A stretch of DNA of 64,000 nt from Amaricoccus sp. (GCF_017993425.1 NZ_JAGOMQ010000011.1:1-64000), one strand, 5' to 3'; shown: positions 18,198-26,643, numbered from the stretch's first letter. Notes: a model not told the origin generated them from the sequence alone. Translations and numbers: made by a program.

Positions 18198-18737
18198 ATG
18201 CACGCGGCGCTGGAGCGGGTGCTGGACTTCGTGCGGGACAACGCGGCCTGGGCGCCCTACATCGCCTTCGCCTTCGCGCTCGCCGAGACGGTGGCCTTCA
18301 TCTCGATCCTGATCCCCTCGACGGCGATCCTGGTCGGCGTCGGCGGGCTGGTCGCGACCGGCGCGCTGCAGATGTTCCCGCTCTGGCTCGGGGCCTCGCT
18401 GGGGGCGCTGACCGGCTCGACGCTCTCCTGGTGGCTCGGCCGCCGCTACGGGCCGGCCATCCTCAGCGCCGGGCCGCTGCGCAGCCAGCAGCCGACGGTC
18501 GAGCGCGGCAAGGGCCTCTTCGCCCGCTTCGGCCCGGCGGCCGTGCTGATCGGGCATTTCTTCGGCCCGCTCCGGGCGGTCGCCTTCGTCCTGGCCGGCG
18601 CCGCGGCGATGGCCTTCCTGCGCTTCCAGCTCGCCAACGTCCCGGGCTCGCTGGCCTGGGCCTACGTGATCCCGAAGTCGGGCGAGATCGGCGGCGACGT
18701 CATCGGCCATATCTGGCGCAGCCTGACCGGGGGCTGA
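18198..18737 (+). CDS. DedA family membrane protein
   Basis: 179 residues of the DedA/VTT (SNARE-associated) family. It has several membrane segments. Typical segments are FISILIPSTAILVGVGGL near 35, the charged WWLGRRYGP near 82, FARFGPAAVLIGHFFGPLRA near 112-131 (FxRFG...G.F.P..R motif) and a final helix. DedA proteins flip or traffic membrane phospholipids and affect envelope charge. The ATG at 18198 is chosen because GGGGAGAGGG is just upstream; the GTG at 18177 would add seven residues. It separates preT from preA, an arrangement without an obvious functional reason. Confidence 0.86.
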   Translation: MHAALERVLDFVRDNAAWAPYIAFAFALAETVAFISILIPSTAILVGVGGLVATGALQMFPLWLGASLGALTGSTLSWWLGRRYGPAILSAGPLRSQQPTVERGKGLFARFGPAAVLIGHFFGPLRAVAFVLAGAAAMAFLRFQLANVPGSLAWAYVIPKSGEIGGDVIGHIWRSLTGG

Positions 18738-18853
18738 CCCCGCTCGCCCACGCCCCGACCTGCGCGCGCCCCGGCGGGGCGCGCCGTCCCGTCCTGCGTC
18801 TTGCGCCGGAGGGAGCCCCCGGTCGCGGTCTCTTCATCAATCTTGAGGAAGGG

Positions 18854-18913
18854 TTGATGGGAATGAAAAGCACACGCTATTTCAATAGCTTGATCTCTCT
18901 ATCACGCGTGTTA
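18854..18913 (+). promoter_or_regulatory. candidate preA promoter and TATCACGCGTGTTA dyad
   Basis: TTGATG (18854-18859) and GCTATTTC (18876-18883), separated by 16 bases, match the alphaproteobacterial housekeeping promoter style (TTGAC / GCTANAWC). A CATCAA...TTGATG inverted repeat surrounds the -35. The dyad TATCACGCGTGTTA at 18900-18913 follows in the leader, about 70 bases before the preA ATG. It supports separate transcription of preA from preT-dedA. Confidence 0.5.
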
Positions 18914-18985
18914 GCCCCTGCAGCCGCCCGGTTTTCCCCGCGCCGGGCGACCTTGTGCGGGGATCCCTCGGAAAGGTAGAACGCC

Positions 18986-20287
18986 ATGGCCGACCTGCGC
19001 TGCGATTTCGTCGGGATCCGCTCGCCGAACCCGTTCTGGCTCGCCTCCGCGCCGCCGACGGACAAGGAGTACAACGTCCGCCGCGCCTTCGAGGCCGGCT
19101 GGGGCGGGGTGGTCTGGAAAACGCTCGGGCTCGACCCGCACATCGTCAACGTCAACGGCCCGCGCTACGGCGCGGTCTGGGGCGCCGACCGGCGGCTCCT
19201 CGGCCTCAACAACATCGAGCTGATCACCGACCGCCCGCTCCACGTGAACCTCCGCGAGATCAAGGCGGTCAAGCGCGACTGGCCCGACCGGGCGATGGTG
19301 GTGAGCCTGATGGTGCCCTGCGACGAGGCGAGCTGGAAATCCATCCTGCCGCTCGTCGAGGAGACTGGGGCCGACGGCGTCGAGCTGAACTTCGGCTGCC
19401 CCCACGGCATGAGCGAGCGCGGCATGGGCTCGGCGGTCGGGCAGGTGCCGGAATACATCGAGATGGTGGCGCGCTGGTGCAAGGCGAACACCCGGATGCC
19501 GGTGATCGTCAAGCTCACGCCCAACATCACCGACATCCGCTATCCCGCCCGCGCCGCCTTCCGCGGCGGGGCGGACGCGGTGAGCCTGATCAACACCGTC
19601 AGCTCGATCACCTCCGTCAACCTCGACAGCTTCAGCCCCGAGCCCTCGATCGACGGCAAGGGGTCGCACGGCGGCTATTGCGGCCCGGCGGTGAAGCCGA
19701 TCGCGCTCAACATGGTGGCCGAGATCGCCCGCGATCCGGAGACCAACGGCAAGCCGATCTCCGGCATCGGCGGGATCACCACCTGGCGCGACGCCGCCGA
19801 GTTCCTCGCGCTCGGCGCCGGCAGCGTGCAGGTCTGCACCGCGGCGATGACCTACGGCTTCCGCGTGGTGCAGGAGATGATCGCCGGCCTCGACCTCTGG
19901 ATGGAGCAGAAGGGCCACGCCCGCCTTTCGGACGTCGTCGGCCGCGCGGTCCCGAACGTCACCGACTGGCAGAAGCTCAACCTCAACTACGTCGCCAAGG
20001 CGCGCATCGACCAGGAGCTCTGCATCAAGTGCGGCCGCTGCTTCGCCGCCTGCGAGGACACCTCGCACCAGGCGATCGCCATGCTTCCGGGCCGGGTCTT
20101 CGAGGTGAAGGACGACGAATGCGTCGCCTGCAACCTCTGCGTCAACGTCTGCCCGGTCGAGGGCTGCATCACCATGGAACGCCTCGCCCCCGGCGCGACG
20201 GACCCCCGCACCGGCCGCGTCGTCCCGGCGGAATACGCCAACTGGACGACTCATCCCAACAACCCGATGGCGCAGGCAGCGGAGTAG
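18986..20287 (+). CDS. preA: NAD-dependent dihydropyrimidine dehydrogenase subunit PreA
   Basis: 433 residues. An FMN-binding dihydroorotate-dehydrogenase-like barrel covers about 1-320 (NPFWLASAPPTDKEYNVRRAF, ELNFGCPHGMSERGMGSAVG, SGIGGITTWRDAAEF). Two C-terminal [4Fe-4S] motifs follow, CIKCGRCFAAC near 345 and CVACNLCVNVCPVEGC near 380. It reduces uracil and thymine to dihydropyrimidines using electrons from PreT. The start has GGAAAGG upstream. A strong terminator follows. Dihydropyrimidinase (hydA) and beta-ureidopropionase genes are absent from the window, so the rest of the pathway must be elsewhere. Confidence 0.93.
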   Translation: MADLRCDFVGIRSPNPFWLASAPPTDKEYNVRRAFEAGWGGVVWKTLGLDPHIVNVNGPRYGAVWGADRRLLGLNNIELITDRPLHVNLREIKAVKRDWPDRAMVVSLMVPCDEASWKSILPLVEETGADGVELNFGCPHGMSERGMGSAVGQVPEYIEMVARWCKANTRMPVIVKLTPNITDIRYPARAAFRGGADAVSLINTVSSITSVNLDSFSPEPSIDGKGSHGGYCGPAVKPIALNMVAEIARDPETNGKPISGIGGITTWRDAAEFLALGAGSVQVCTAAMTYGFRVVQEMIAGLDLWMEQKGHARLSDVVGRAVPNVTDWQKLNLNYVAKARIDQELCIKCGRCFAACEDTSHQAIAMLPGRVFEVKDDECVACNLCVNVCPVEGCITMERLAPGATDPRTGRVVPAEYANWTTHPNNPMAQAAE

Positions 20288-20372
20288 CCGCGGTCCCGGC
20301 ACGGGGCGCCCGCACCGGGCCGGCGGGCTCTCCCGGCCGCCGCCGCCGGGACGGCGGAATAGTCCCGATACT

Positions 20373-20414
20373 CCGTCGGCGCGGGGCGTGCGCGCCGACG
20401 GGCGGGCTTTTTTT
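20373..20414 (+). terminator. Rho-independent terminator after preA
   Basis: Eleven-base perfect arms (CCGTCGGCGCG and complement) with a seven-base loop, then GGCGGGC and seven Ts at 20408-20414. It lies 85 bases after the preA stop. The stop codon of the convergent gene lies in the T-run. Confidence 0.85.
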
Positions 20415-20832
20415 ACCTGCGGCCGCGGCCGTCGGGGCGGCGGGGGGGATGGGCGGCGGCGGCGCGGCGCATGAGGGCGGCGACGGCGCCGGCGCAGTCG
20501 CGGGCGGCGGGGGTGCCGGCGAAGGCGGGCTGGGCGGCGCGGAGCGCGCGCGAGCGCGCCTGCACGGCGGCGACGGAGACGCCGCCCTCGAGCATTCGCG
20601 CCGCAAGCTCGACCGCCATGGCGAGCTCGAGCGGGCCGGCGGTCCGGCCGCGCAGCGCGCTCTCGAAGGGGGCGTCGAGGACGTGGTCGAGGATCAGCCG
20701 CTCGAAGGCCGCCGGCGTCGCCACCGGCCAGCCGCGCCGCCGCGCCGCCGCGGGCAGCGCCTCGCCGACCAGCGCGCCGAAGGCCCGGCGCAGGTCGCGC
20801 TCGATCTCGCATTTCCGGGACCTGTCGCCCAT
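20413..20832 (-). CDS. hypothetical protein, arginine/alanine-rich
   Basis: 139 residues, mostly alanine and arginine, predicted helical, with no signal peptide and no membrane segment. I do not recognise a family. Visible features are an acidic-basic N-terminus (GDRSRKCEIERDLRR), a central hydrophobic helix (FERLILDHVLDAP) and a basic tail (PPRRPDGRGRR). It is convergent with preA and shares its terminator. Clean open frame and codon bias resemble real genes in this genome, but in such GC-rich DNA a spurious frame is possible. Confidence 0.5.
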   Translation of the reverse strand: MGDRSRKCEIERDLRRAFGALVGEALPAAARRRGWPVATPAAFERLILDHVLDAPFESALRGRTAGPLELAMAVELAARMLEGGVSVAAVQARSRALRAAQPAFAGTPAARDCAGAVAALMRRAAAAHPPRRPDGRGRR

Positions 20833-20924
20833 CCTCCGGCCGCCCGCCGACGCAGCTTCGTTCGCGCCGCCAGATAGCGCATCGCGATCGGCTGCAAAGG
20901 GCGGAACGCGCCGGCGCGGGCGCG

Positions 20925-21123
20925 TCAGCGCGGGAGGCTCTGGCAGCGCGCGCGGAGCTGGAAAGGGTCGGTCGCTCGCCGCCGCGGGCGCGTCAGCGCG
21001 ACGCGGGCGAGAGGTTCTGGCGGCACGACCTGAACGGCAAAGGGCCGGGCGCGCGCGCCGGAACTCGCGTCAGCGCGACAGGCCCCAGAGGTTCTGGCAG
21101 CGCGAGCCGGAGCGGCAATAGGC
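20925..21123. repeat. decaying tandem copies of a gene 3' end
   Basis: The last ~16 codons of the DUF442 gene plus its stop (TCAGCGCG on the plus strand at 21070) recur at 20993 and 20925, i.e. 77 and 68 bases further on. Read on the minus strand the three copies end CQNLWGLSR, CRQNLSPASR and CQSLPR, each followed by TGACGC. The first is the functional gene end; the others are degenerate. Confidence 0.7.
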
Positions 21124-21396
21124 GAAGACCGGGCCGGGCAGCGCGGCCAGCGCGGCGCGGAAGGAGGCGACGTCGGCCTCGGTGATCCGCCCGGAGACGA
21201 CGGGCACATGGGCGACCGCCAGCCCGGCCGCCGCGGCGGCCTCGGCGATCTCGGCGAAGGCGACCTGGCCCGGCTCCTCGCCGTCGGGGCGGTTGCACAT
21301 CACCGAGCGGAAGCCCTGCGCGGCGATCTCCGCCACGTCCCCGGGCGCGATCTGCGGCGAGGCGGCGAAGTCGGGGGAGATGCGGTTGGCTCTCAT
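21070..21396 (-). CDS. TIGR01244/DUF442 phosphatase-like protein
   Basis: 108 residues, matching the stand-alone DUF442 (beta-lactamase-hydrolase N-terminal, BlhA-type) family. It starts MRANRISPDFAASPQI, has VMCNRPDGEEPGQ near 32, and carries the CxxGxR-like phosphatase or sulfurtransferase loop FAYCRSGSRCQNLW at the end. Such proteins are implicated in sulfide metabolism or biofilm control. Its 3' end has been tandemly duplicated downstream. The gene lies 70 bases past the Lrp gene on the same strand and near the sulfite-reductase operon, consistent with a sulfur link, but that is inference. Confidence 0.85.
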   Translation of the reverse strand: MRANRISPDFAASPQIAPGDVAEIAAQGFRSVMCNRPDGEEPGQVAFAEIAEAAAAAGLAVAHVPVVSGRITEADVASFRAALAALPGPVFAYCRSGSRCQNLWGLSR

Positions 21397-21469
21397 GTCT
21401 CGGGCTCCGGCGAAGGCTGCGGGCGAGCGGCCTTAGCACGCGACGCGGCGGGGGGCGAGAGCCGGGGCG

Positions 21470-21934
21470 CTACCGAAGCGGCAGCGCCGTGGTGTTCTTG
21501 ATCTCCTCCATGGAGAGCGTCGAGGTGACGTTGAAGATCGACACCTCCTTGATTAGCGCCCGGTAGAAGGCGTCGTAGGCGCGGGCGTTCTCGACGCGGA
21601 CCTTGAGGATGTAGTCGATGTCGCCGGCGAGGCGGTGGGCCTCCAGCACCTCGGGGCGCTCCTGCACCGCCTTGAGGAAGCGCGCCAGCCAGTCGGCGTC
21701 GTGCTGCGAGGTGCGGATCAGCACGAAGAAGCACGACTCGAAGCCGAGCGCCTCGGGATCGAGGATCGCGACCTCCGCCTTGATGACGCCGGCGGCCTTC
21801 ATCTTGCGGATCCGGTTCCACACCGGGGTCTTCGAGGCGCCCACCCGACGGGCGATCTCGTCGAGCGGCAGGCTGCAATCCTCCTGCAGGATCGCGAGGA
21901 TGTTCCGGTCGAGATCGTCCAGCGCGGCCGCCAT
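21470..21934 (-). CDS. Lrp/AsnC family transcriptional regulator
   Basis: 154 residues. The N-terminal helix-turn-helix covers about 7-50 (LDRNILAILQEDCSLPLDEIARRVG, then KTPVWNRIRKMKAAGVI). The RAM ligand-binding domain follows, with the HRLAGDIDYILKV segment near 100. It is divergent from cysG, and a 14-base palindrome lies 20 bases ahead of its own start, so it probably regulates itself and the sulfite reductase operon. The effector is unknown; sulfur amino acids are the natural guess. The start ATG at 21934 gives the standard N-terminus. Confidence 0.92.
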   Translation of the reverse strand: MAAALDDLDRNILAILQEDCSLPLDEIARRVGASKTPVWNRIRKMKAAGVIKAEVAILDPEALGFESCFFVLIRTSQHDADWLARFLKAVQERPEVLEAHRLAGDIDYILKVRVENARAYDAFYRALIKEVSIFNVTSTLSMEEIKNTTALPLR

Positions 21935-21954
21935 TCCCCAACCCTCGGAAACGC

Positions 21955-22048
21955 GGGAACTCGTTCCCCTTCGCTGCGATCATGCCGCGATCCTTTCCTT
22001 ATTTCCAGCGTCTCATTGAGAATCCGAGGGAAAATCTCCTATGTTCAC
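21955..22048. promoter_or_regulatory. lrp-cysG divergent control region
   Basis: The palindrome GGGAACTCGTTCCC lies at 21955-21968, close to the Lrp start. For cysG, TTGAGA (22016-22021) and TATGTT (22040-22045) are 18 bases apart. The arms AATCTCC (22033-22039) and GGAGATT (22051-22057) flank the -10. If this is the promoter, the ATG at 22041 is inside the -10 and cysG starts at 22074. Confidence 0.45.
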
Positions 22049-22073
22049 GGGGAGATTCCGCTGCAGGGACGTC

Positions 22074-23453
22074 ATGCGCCACTACCCCGTCTTCCTCGAT
22101 CTGCGCGACCGCCGCGTCGTCGTCGCCGGCGCGGGCGAGGTGGCCGTGGCGAAGCTGCGCCTGCTGCTCAAGACCGAGGCGGCGATCGAGGTCTACGGGA
22201 ACGCGCCGGCGCGGGAAATCCTCGACTGGGCGGCCGAGGGGCGCATCGCGCTGGTCGCGCGCGAGATCGCGGCGGGCGACGCCGACGGGGCGGCGCTGGT
22301 CTACGGCGCGGCGGGCGATGCGGCGGCGGATGCGCGGGCGGCCGGGATCGGTCGGGCGGCCGGCGCCCTCATCAACATCGTCGACGACCTCGACGGCAGC
22401 GACTTCATCACCCCCGCCATCGTCGACCGCGACCCGGTGACGGTGGCGATCGGCACCGAGGGCGCGGCCCCGGTGCTGGCCCGCAAGATCAAGGCCGAGG
22501 TCGAGGCGCTGCTGCCGGCGCGGCTCGGCGCGCTGACCCGCATCGGCCAGGCCTTCCGCTCGCGGGTCGAGACGTTGGACGGCAAGGCGCGGCGCAGCTT
22601 CTGGACGCGGTTCTACTTCGAGCGCGGGCCGCGGGCGATCGAGGCCGGCGAGGCGGCGGCGCGCGAGGCGCTGGAGCGGCTGCTCGCCGCGGGCGCCGAG
22701 GCGCGCGAGGGCTTCGTGCATTTCGTCGGCGCCGGCCCGGGCGACCCGGAGCTCCTGACGCTCAAGGCGCGCAAGCTCCTCCACGAGGCCGATGTGGTCA
22801 TCCACGACCGGCTGGTGCCGCAGGCGATCCTCGAGCTCGCCCGGCGCGAGGCGACGATCCTCGGCGTCGGCAAGCAGGGCTACGGCCCCTCGTGGAAGCA
22901 GGCGGACATCAACGTGCTCATCGTCGAGCGCGCGCGGCGCGGCGAGACCGTGGTGCGGCTCAAGGGCGGCGACCCGGCGGTGTTCGGCCGGCTCGACGAG
23001 GAGATCGAGGCGGTCGAGGCGGCCGGCATCGGCTATTCCGTGGTCCCGGGCGTGACCTCGGCCAGCGCCGGCGCGGCGGCGATCGGCCAGTCGCTGACCC
23101 GGCGCGGCCGCAACTCCTCGTTCCGCGTGCTGACCGGGCACGACGTCGACGGCTTCGCCGACCAGGAGTGGCGCGAGCTCGCCCGTCCCGGCGCGACGGC
23201 CGCGATCTACATGGGCGTGCGCGCCTCCAGCTTCCTCCGCGGCCGGCTGCTGATGCACGGCGCGCGGGCCGACACGCCGGTCACCGCCGTCGAGAACGCG
23301 AGCCGCCCCGGGCAGCGCGTGATCGCGACGACGCTGGTCGAGCTTCCGAACGCGCTGGCCGCTGCGGACCCGCAAGGTCCGGTGATGCTGCTGCTTGGTC
23401 TCGAACCCCGTGCCGCCGCGGCCAGCGCGGCCGAGCTGAAGGAGGCGCTCTGA
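22074..23453 (+). CDS. cysG: siroheme synthase CysG
   Basis: 459 residues, a fusion of precorrin-2 dehydrogenase/ferrochelatase and uroporphyrinogen-III C-methyltransferase. The N-terminal NAD site reads VVVAGAGEVAVAKLRLLL. The SUMT half begins VHFVGAGPGDPELLTLKARKLL near 217, with LKGGDPAVFGR near 300 and VVPGVTSASA near 325. It makes siroheme for the sulfite reductase two genes downstream. The start at 22074 (MRHYPVFLDL) fits family N-termini and the promoter placement. The stop is one base before the DUF2849 start. Confidence 0.94.
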   Translation: MRHYPVFLDLRDRRVVVAGAGEVAVAKLRLLLKTEAAIEVYGNAPAREILDWAAEGRIALVAREIAAGDADGAALVYGAAGDAAADARAAGIGRAAGALINIVDDLDGSDFITPAIVDRDPVTVAIGTEGAAPVLARKIKAEVEALLPARLGALTRIGQAFRSRVETLDGKARRSFWTRFYFERGPRAIEAGEAAAREALERLLAAGAEAREGFVHFVGAGPGDPELLTLKARKLLHEADVVIHDRLVPQAILELARREATILGVGKQGYGPSWKQADINVLIVERARRGETVVRLKGGDPAVFGRLDEEIEAVEAAGIGYSVVPGVTSASAGAAAIGQSLTRRGRNSSFRVLTGHDVDGFADQEWRELARPGATAAIYMGVRASSFLRGRLLMHGARADTPVTAVENASRPGQRVIATTLVELPNALAAADPQGPVMLLLGLEPRAAAASAAELKEAL

Positions 23454-23454
23454 C

Positions 23455-23763
23455 ATGGCGCGCAAGTTCCACCCCCAGATGGCGACCGGCAACGACCTGC
23501 TCGAGGGGGATGTGGTCTATTTCACCTCCGAGGGCGACTGGTCGCGCGAGATCGGCGAGGCGGCGCTCGCCGTGAACCCCGAGGCGGCCGACGACCTCCT
23601 GGCCCGCGCCTCGAAGTTTCCGAACCAGGTGGTCGGCGTCTATCTGGTCGAGGCCGACATCGACGAGTGTGGACGCGCCGCGCCGGCGCATTTCCGCGAG
23701 GTGTTCCGCACCCGCGGCCCCTCCAACTATCCCCAGCATGGCCGCCAGGCGGAGCGTTCCTGA
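23455..23763 (+). CDS. DUF2849 protein of the sulfite reductase operon
   Basis: 102 residues of DUF2849, a small family found almost only between cysG and cysI in alphaproteobacteria. It begins MARKFHPQMATGNDLLEGDVVYF and ends FRTRGPSNYPQHGRQ. Its stop overlaps the start of the reductase gene (TGATG), indicating coupled translation. The role is unknown; constant company with the sulfite reductase suggests an assembly or electron-transfer helper. Confidence 0.9.
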   Translation: MARKFHPQMATGNDLLEGDVVYFTSEGDWSREIGEAALAVNPEAADDLLARASKFPNQVVGVYLVEADIDECGRAAPAHFREVFRTRGPSNYPQHGRQAERS

Positions 23764-25433
23764 TGTATCGCTACGATGATTTCGACCGGGACTACGTGAA
23801 CGCTCGCGTGGCCGAGTTCCGCGAGCAGGTGGAGCGGCGCATCGCCGGCGGCCTGACCGAGGCGGAGTTCCTGCCGCTCAGGCTCCGGAACGGCCTCTAT
23901 CTCCAGCTGCACGCCTACATGTACCGGATCGCCATCCCCTACGGCACGCTCAACTCGCGCAAGCTCCGCCAGCTCGCGATGATCGCCGACCGCTGGGACC
24001 GCGGCTACGGGCACATCACCACGCGGACCAACATCCAGTTCAACTGGCCGAAGCTGCGCGACGTGCCGGACATGATGCAGGCGCTGGCCGACGTCGAGAT
24101 GCACTCGATCCAGACCTCGGGCAACTGCGTGCGCAACGTCACCGCCGACCACCTCGCCGGGGCGACGCCGGAGGAGATCGAGGATCCGCGCGCGACCGCC
24201 GAGCTGCTCCGGCAGTGGTCGACGGACCATCCCGAGTTCAACTGGCTGCCGCGCAAGTTCAAGATCGGCGTCACCGCCGCGCCGCACGACCGCGCCGCCA
24301 CCAAGACCCACGACATCGGGCTGATCATGCGCCGCGACGAGACCGGCGCCGTCGGCTACGAGGTCAGCATCGGCGGCGGGCTCGGGCGGACCCCGCTGGT
24401 CGCCAAGGTGGTGCGCGAGTTCCTGCCCAAGGCGGACCTGCTGCCCTACATCGAGGCGATCCTCGAGGTCTATAACCTCGCCGGCCGCCGCGACAACAAG
24501 CACAAGGCCCGGCTGAAGATCCTCGTCCACGAGGTCGGGCTCGACACGCTGCGCGCGCGCATCGAGGCGGCCTTCGTCCACCGCAAGGCGGCGTTCCGCG
24601 GCGTGAGCCCGGCGCTCCTCGCCGAGATCGAGGCCGCCTTCGCGCCGCCCGCCTTCGTCGCCCTGCCGACCGACGGCTTCGAGCGCGCCTATGCGGTGGA
24701 CCCGGGCTTCCGCTCCTGGGTCGACGTCAACGTCGAGGCGCACCGCCGCGACGACTACGCGATCGCGACGATCTCGCTGAAGCCGCTGGGCGGCACGCCG
24801 GGCGACATCACCTCGGACCAGATGCGGCTGGTGGCCGACCTCGCCGAGACTTTCGCCCACGACGAGCTGCGCACCACGCACGAGCAGAACCTCGTCCTGC
24901 CGCACCTGCCGAAGGCGCACCTGCCGACGGTCTACGCCGCGCTCAAGGCCGCGAAGCTCGCCACCGCGAACGCCGGGCTCGTCTCCGACATCATCGCCTG
25001 CCCGGGCATGGACTACTGCTCGCTCGCCACGGCGCGCTCGATCCCGGTGGCGCAGGGCATCGCCGAGGTCTTCGCCGACCTCGACCAGCAGCGCGACATC
25101 GGCCCGCTGAAGATCAAGATCTCCGGCTGCATCAACGCCTGCGGCCACCACCATGTCGGCCATATCGGCATCCTCGGCCTCGACCGCGCGGGGGTGGAGA
25201 ACTACCAGATCACCCTCGGCGGCGACGCGACCGAGACCGCCGCCATCGGCGAGAAGATGGGGCCGGGCTTCGCCTACGACGAGATCGTGCCGGCGGTGGA
25301 GCGGCTGATCGAGGCCTATCTCGAGCTGCGGCTCGAGCCGGGCGAGACGTTCCTCGAGGCGTACCGCCGGCTCGGCGTCGAGCCGTTCAAGGCCGCCCTC
25401 TACCAGGCGGAGGCCCGCTCCGATGCGGCTTGA
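23763..25433 (+). CDS. cysI: siroheme-dependent nitrite/sulfite reductase
   Basis: 556 residues, typical hemoprotein subunit of assimilatory sulfite reductase. The N-terminal half has RIAIPYGTLNSRKLR and GHITTRTNIQFNWPKL. The [4Fe-4S]-siroheme cysteines are CPGMDYC near 414-420 and CINACGHHHVGHIG near 456-460. It reduces sulfite to sulfide with six electrons, probably from ferredoxin, as no flavoprotein CysJ gene accompanies it. Sequence alone does not exclude nitrite as substrate, but the neighbouring cysH argues for sulfite. Its end overlaps cysH by 11 bases. Confidence 0.92.
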   Translation: MYRYDDFDRDYVNARVAEFREQVERRIAGGLTEAEFLPLRLRNGLYLQLHAYMYRIAIPYGTLNSRKLRQLAMIADRWDRGYGHITTRTNIQFNWPKLRDVPDMMQALADVEMHSIQTSGNCVRNVTADHLAGATPEEIEDPRATAELLRQWSTDHPEFNWLPRKFKIGVTAAPHDRAATKTHDIGLIMRRDETGAVGYEVSIGGGLGRTPLVAKVVREFLPKADLLPYIEAILEVYNLAGRRDNKHKARLKILVHEVGLDTLRARIEAAFVHRKAAFRGVSPALLAEIEAAFAPPAFVALPTDGFERAYAVDPGFRSWVDVNVEAHRRDDYAIATISLKPLGGTPGDITSDQMRLVADLAETFAHDELRTTHEQNLVLPHLPKAHLPTVYAALKAAKLATANAGLVSDIIACPGMDYCSLATARSIPVAQGIAEVFADLDQQRDIGPLKIKISGCINACGHHHVGHIGILGLDRAGVENYQITLGGDATETAAIGEKMGPGFAYDEIVPAVERLIEAYLELRLEPGETFLEAYRRLGVEPFKAALYQAEARSDAA

Positions 25434-26163
25434 ACGTGCAGGCGCGCTGGAAGGCGCGGCCGTCGACCGGGCGCTCGCGCTCAACCTCGCCTACGACGGC
25501 GCGCATCCCCGCGCCGTTTTCGAGGGCGCGCTCGCCGAGTTCCCCGGCGAGGTGGCGCTGGTCTCCTCCTTCGGGGCCGACTCGGTCGTGCTCCTCCACA
25601 TGGCCTCGCAGATCGACCGGCACATGCCGATCCTGATGATCGACACGCTGATGCTGTTCCAGGAGACCATCGCCTACCAGGCCGAGGTCGCCGAGCGGCT
25701 CGGCCTGACCGGGGTGATCCGCCTGACCCCGGCGGCGGCGGACCTCGCCGCCGGCGATCCCGACGGCACGCTCAACCGGCGCGACCCCGACGCCTGCTGC
25801 GACCTGCGCAAGGTCCGGCCGCTGGAGCGGGTCGAGGGCCGCTGGCCGGTGACGGTGACGGGCCGCAAGCGCTTCCAGGGCGCCACCCGCGCCACGCTCG
25901 ACCACTTCGAGCCGGAGGCGGGCCGGGTGAAGGTCAACCCGCTCGCCCACTGGTCCGGGACCGAGGTGCGCGCCTACATGGAGCTCCACGACCTGCCGCG
26001 GCATCCGCTGGTCGCCCGGGGCTTCCGCTCGATCGGCTGCGCCCCCTGCACCACGCCGGTCGCCGAGGGCGAGGACGAGCGCGCCGGGCGCTGGCGCGGC
26101 ACCGACAAGGTCGAGTGCGGCATCCATTTCGGCCCCGACGGCCGCATCCGCCGCGCGAGCTGA
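25423..26163 (+). CDS. cysH: adenylyl-sulfate / phosphoadenylyl-sulfate reductase
   Basis: 246 residues of the PAPS/APS reductase family. The nucleotide loop is VSSFGADSVVLLHM near 46-60. Two cysteine pairs, ACCDLRK near 125 and GCAPC near 206-209, bind a [4Fe-4S] cluster and mark it as the APS-reducing type. The catalytic cysteine is in the ECGIH motif near 231. It reduces activated sulfate to sulfite for the upstream reductase, with thioredoxin or glutathione as donor. It starts inside the end of cysI. No sulfate-activation gene is in the window. Confidence 0.93.
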   Translation: MRLERAGALEGAAVDRALALNLAYDGAHPRAVFEGALAEFPGEVALVSSFGADSVVLLHMASQIDRHMPILMIDTLMLFQETIAYQAEVAERLGLTGVIRLTPAAADLAAGDPDGTLNRRDPDACCDLRKVRPLERVEGRWPVTVTGRKRFQGATRATLDHFEPEAGRVKVNPLAHWSGTEVRAYMELHDLPRHPLVARGFRSIGCAPCTTPVAEGEDERAGRWRGTDKVECGIHFGPDGRIRRAS

Positions 26164-26174
26164 GGGAGACGCCC

Positions 26175-26603
26175 ATGCCGCTGCTCAACCGCGACGGGCC
26201 GACGCCCGAGACCTGGACCGGCGACCTGCTGCCGCCCGAGGCCCTCGCCGACGAGGCGTCTCCGCCCCCGGCCGGCCCCCTTGCCCTCGACTGGCCGAGC
26301 GACCGCGATCCCGCCGGCCTTGCGCCCTGGCTCGACCGGCTGGCGCTCGTCTGCGTGCGCTTCCCCGCGATGAGCGACGGCCGCGGCTTCTCCATCGCGC
26401 GCCGGCTGCGCGCGATGGGCTACGCCGGGCGACTGCGCGCGTCCGGCCCGCTGATCGCCGACCAGGCGGCCGCCGCCTGGGCCGTCGGCTTCGACGAGCT
26501 CGAGATCCCCGAGAGCGTCATGGCCCGCCAGCCCGAGGCGATCTGGTCGCAGGGCGCCCGGCCCTCGCGGCCGTCCTACCAGCACAAGCTCGGACTGCGC
26601 TGA
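26175..26603 (+). CDS. DUF934 protein, last gene of the cys operon
   Basis: 142 residues of DUF934. Diagnostic segments are VCVRFPAMSDGRGFSIARRLR near 58-78 and GYAGRLRASGPLIADQ near 82. The family sits next to siroheme reductases throughout proteobacteria and is thought to assist sulfite reductase; its mechanism is not established. The ATG at 26175 follows TGAGGGAGAC at the cysH stop. A hairpin terminator follows at 26614. Confidence 0.9.
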   Translation: MPLLNRDGPTPETWTGDLLPPEALADEASPPPAGPLALDWPSDRDPAGLAPWLDRLALVCVRFPAMSDGRGFSIARRLRAMGYAGRLRASGPLIADQAAAAWAVGFDELEIPESVMARQPEAIWSQGARPSRPSYQHKLGLR

Positions 26604-26613
26604 TCGCGCCACG

Positions 26614-26643
26614 CCCGCGCGCTGGCGCGCGCGCGGGGCTTTT
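26614..26643 (+). terminator. terminator of the cys operon
   Basis: Nine-base arms CCCGCGCGC (26614-26622) and GCGCGCGGG (26629-26637) with a six-base loop, then GC and four Ts. It lies ten bases after the DUF934 stop. Confidence 0.6.
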
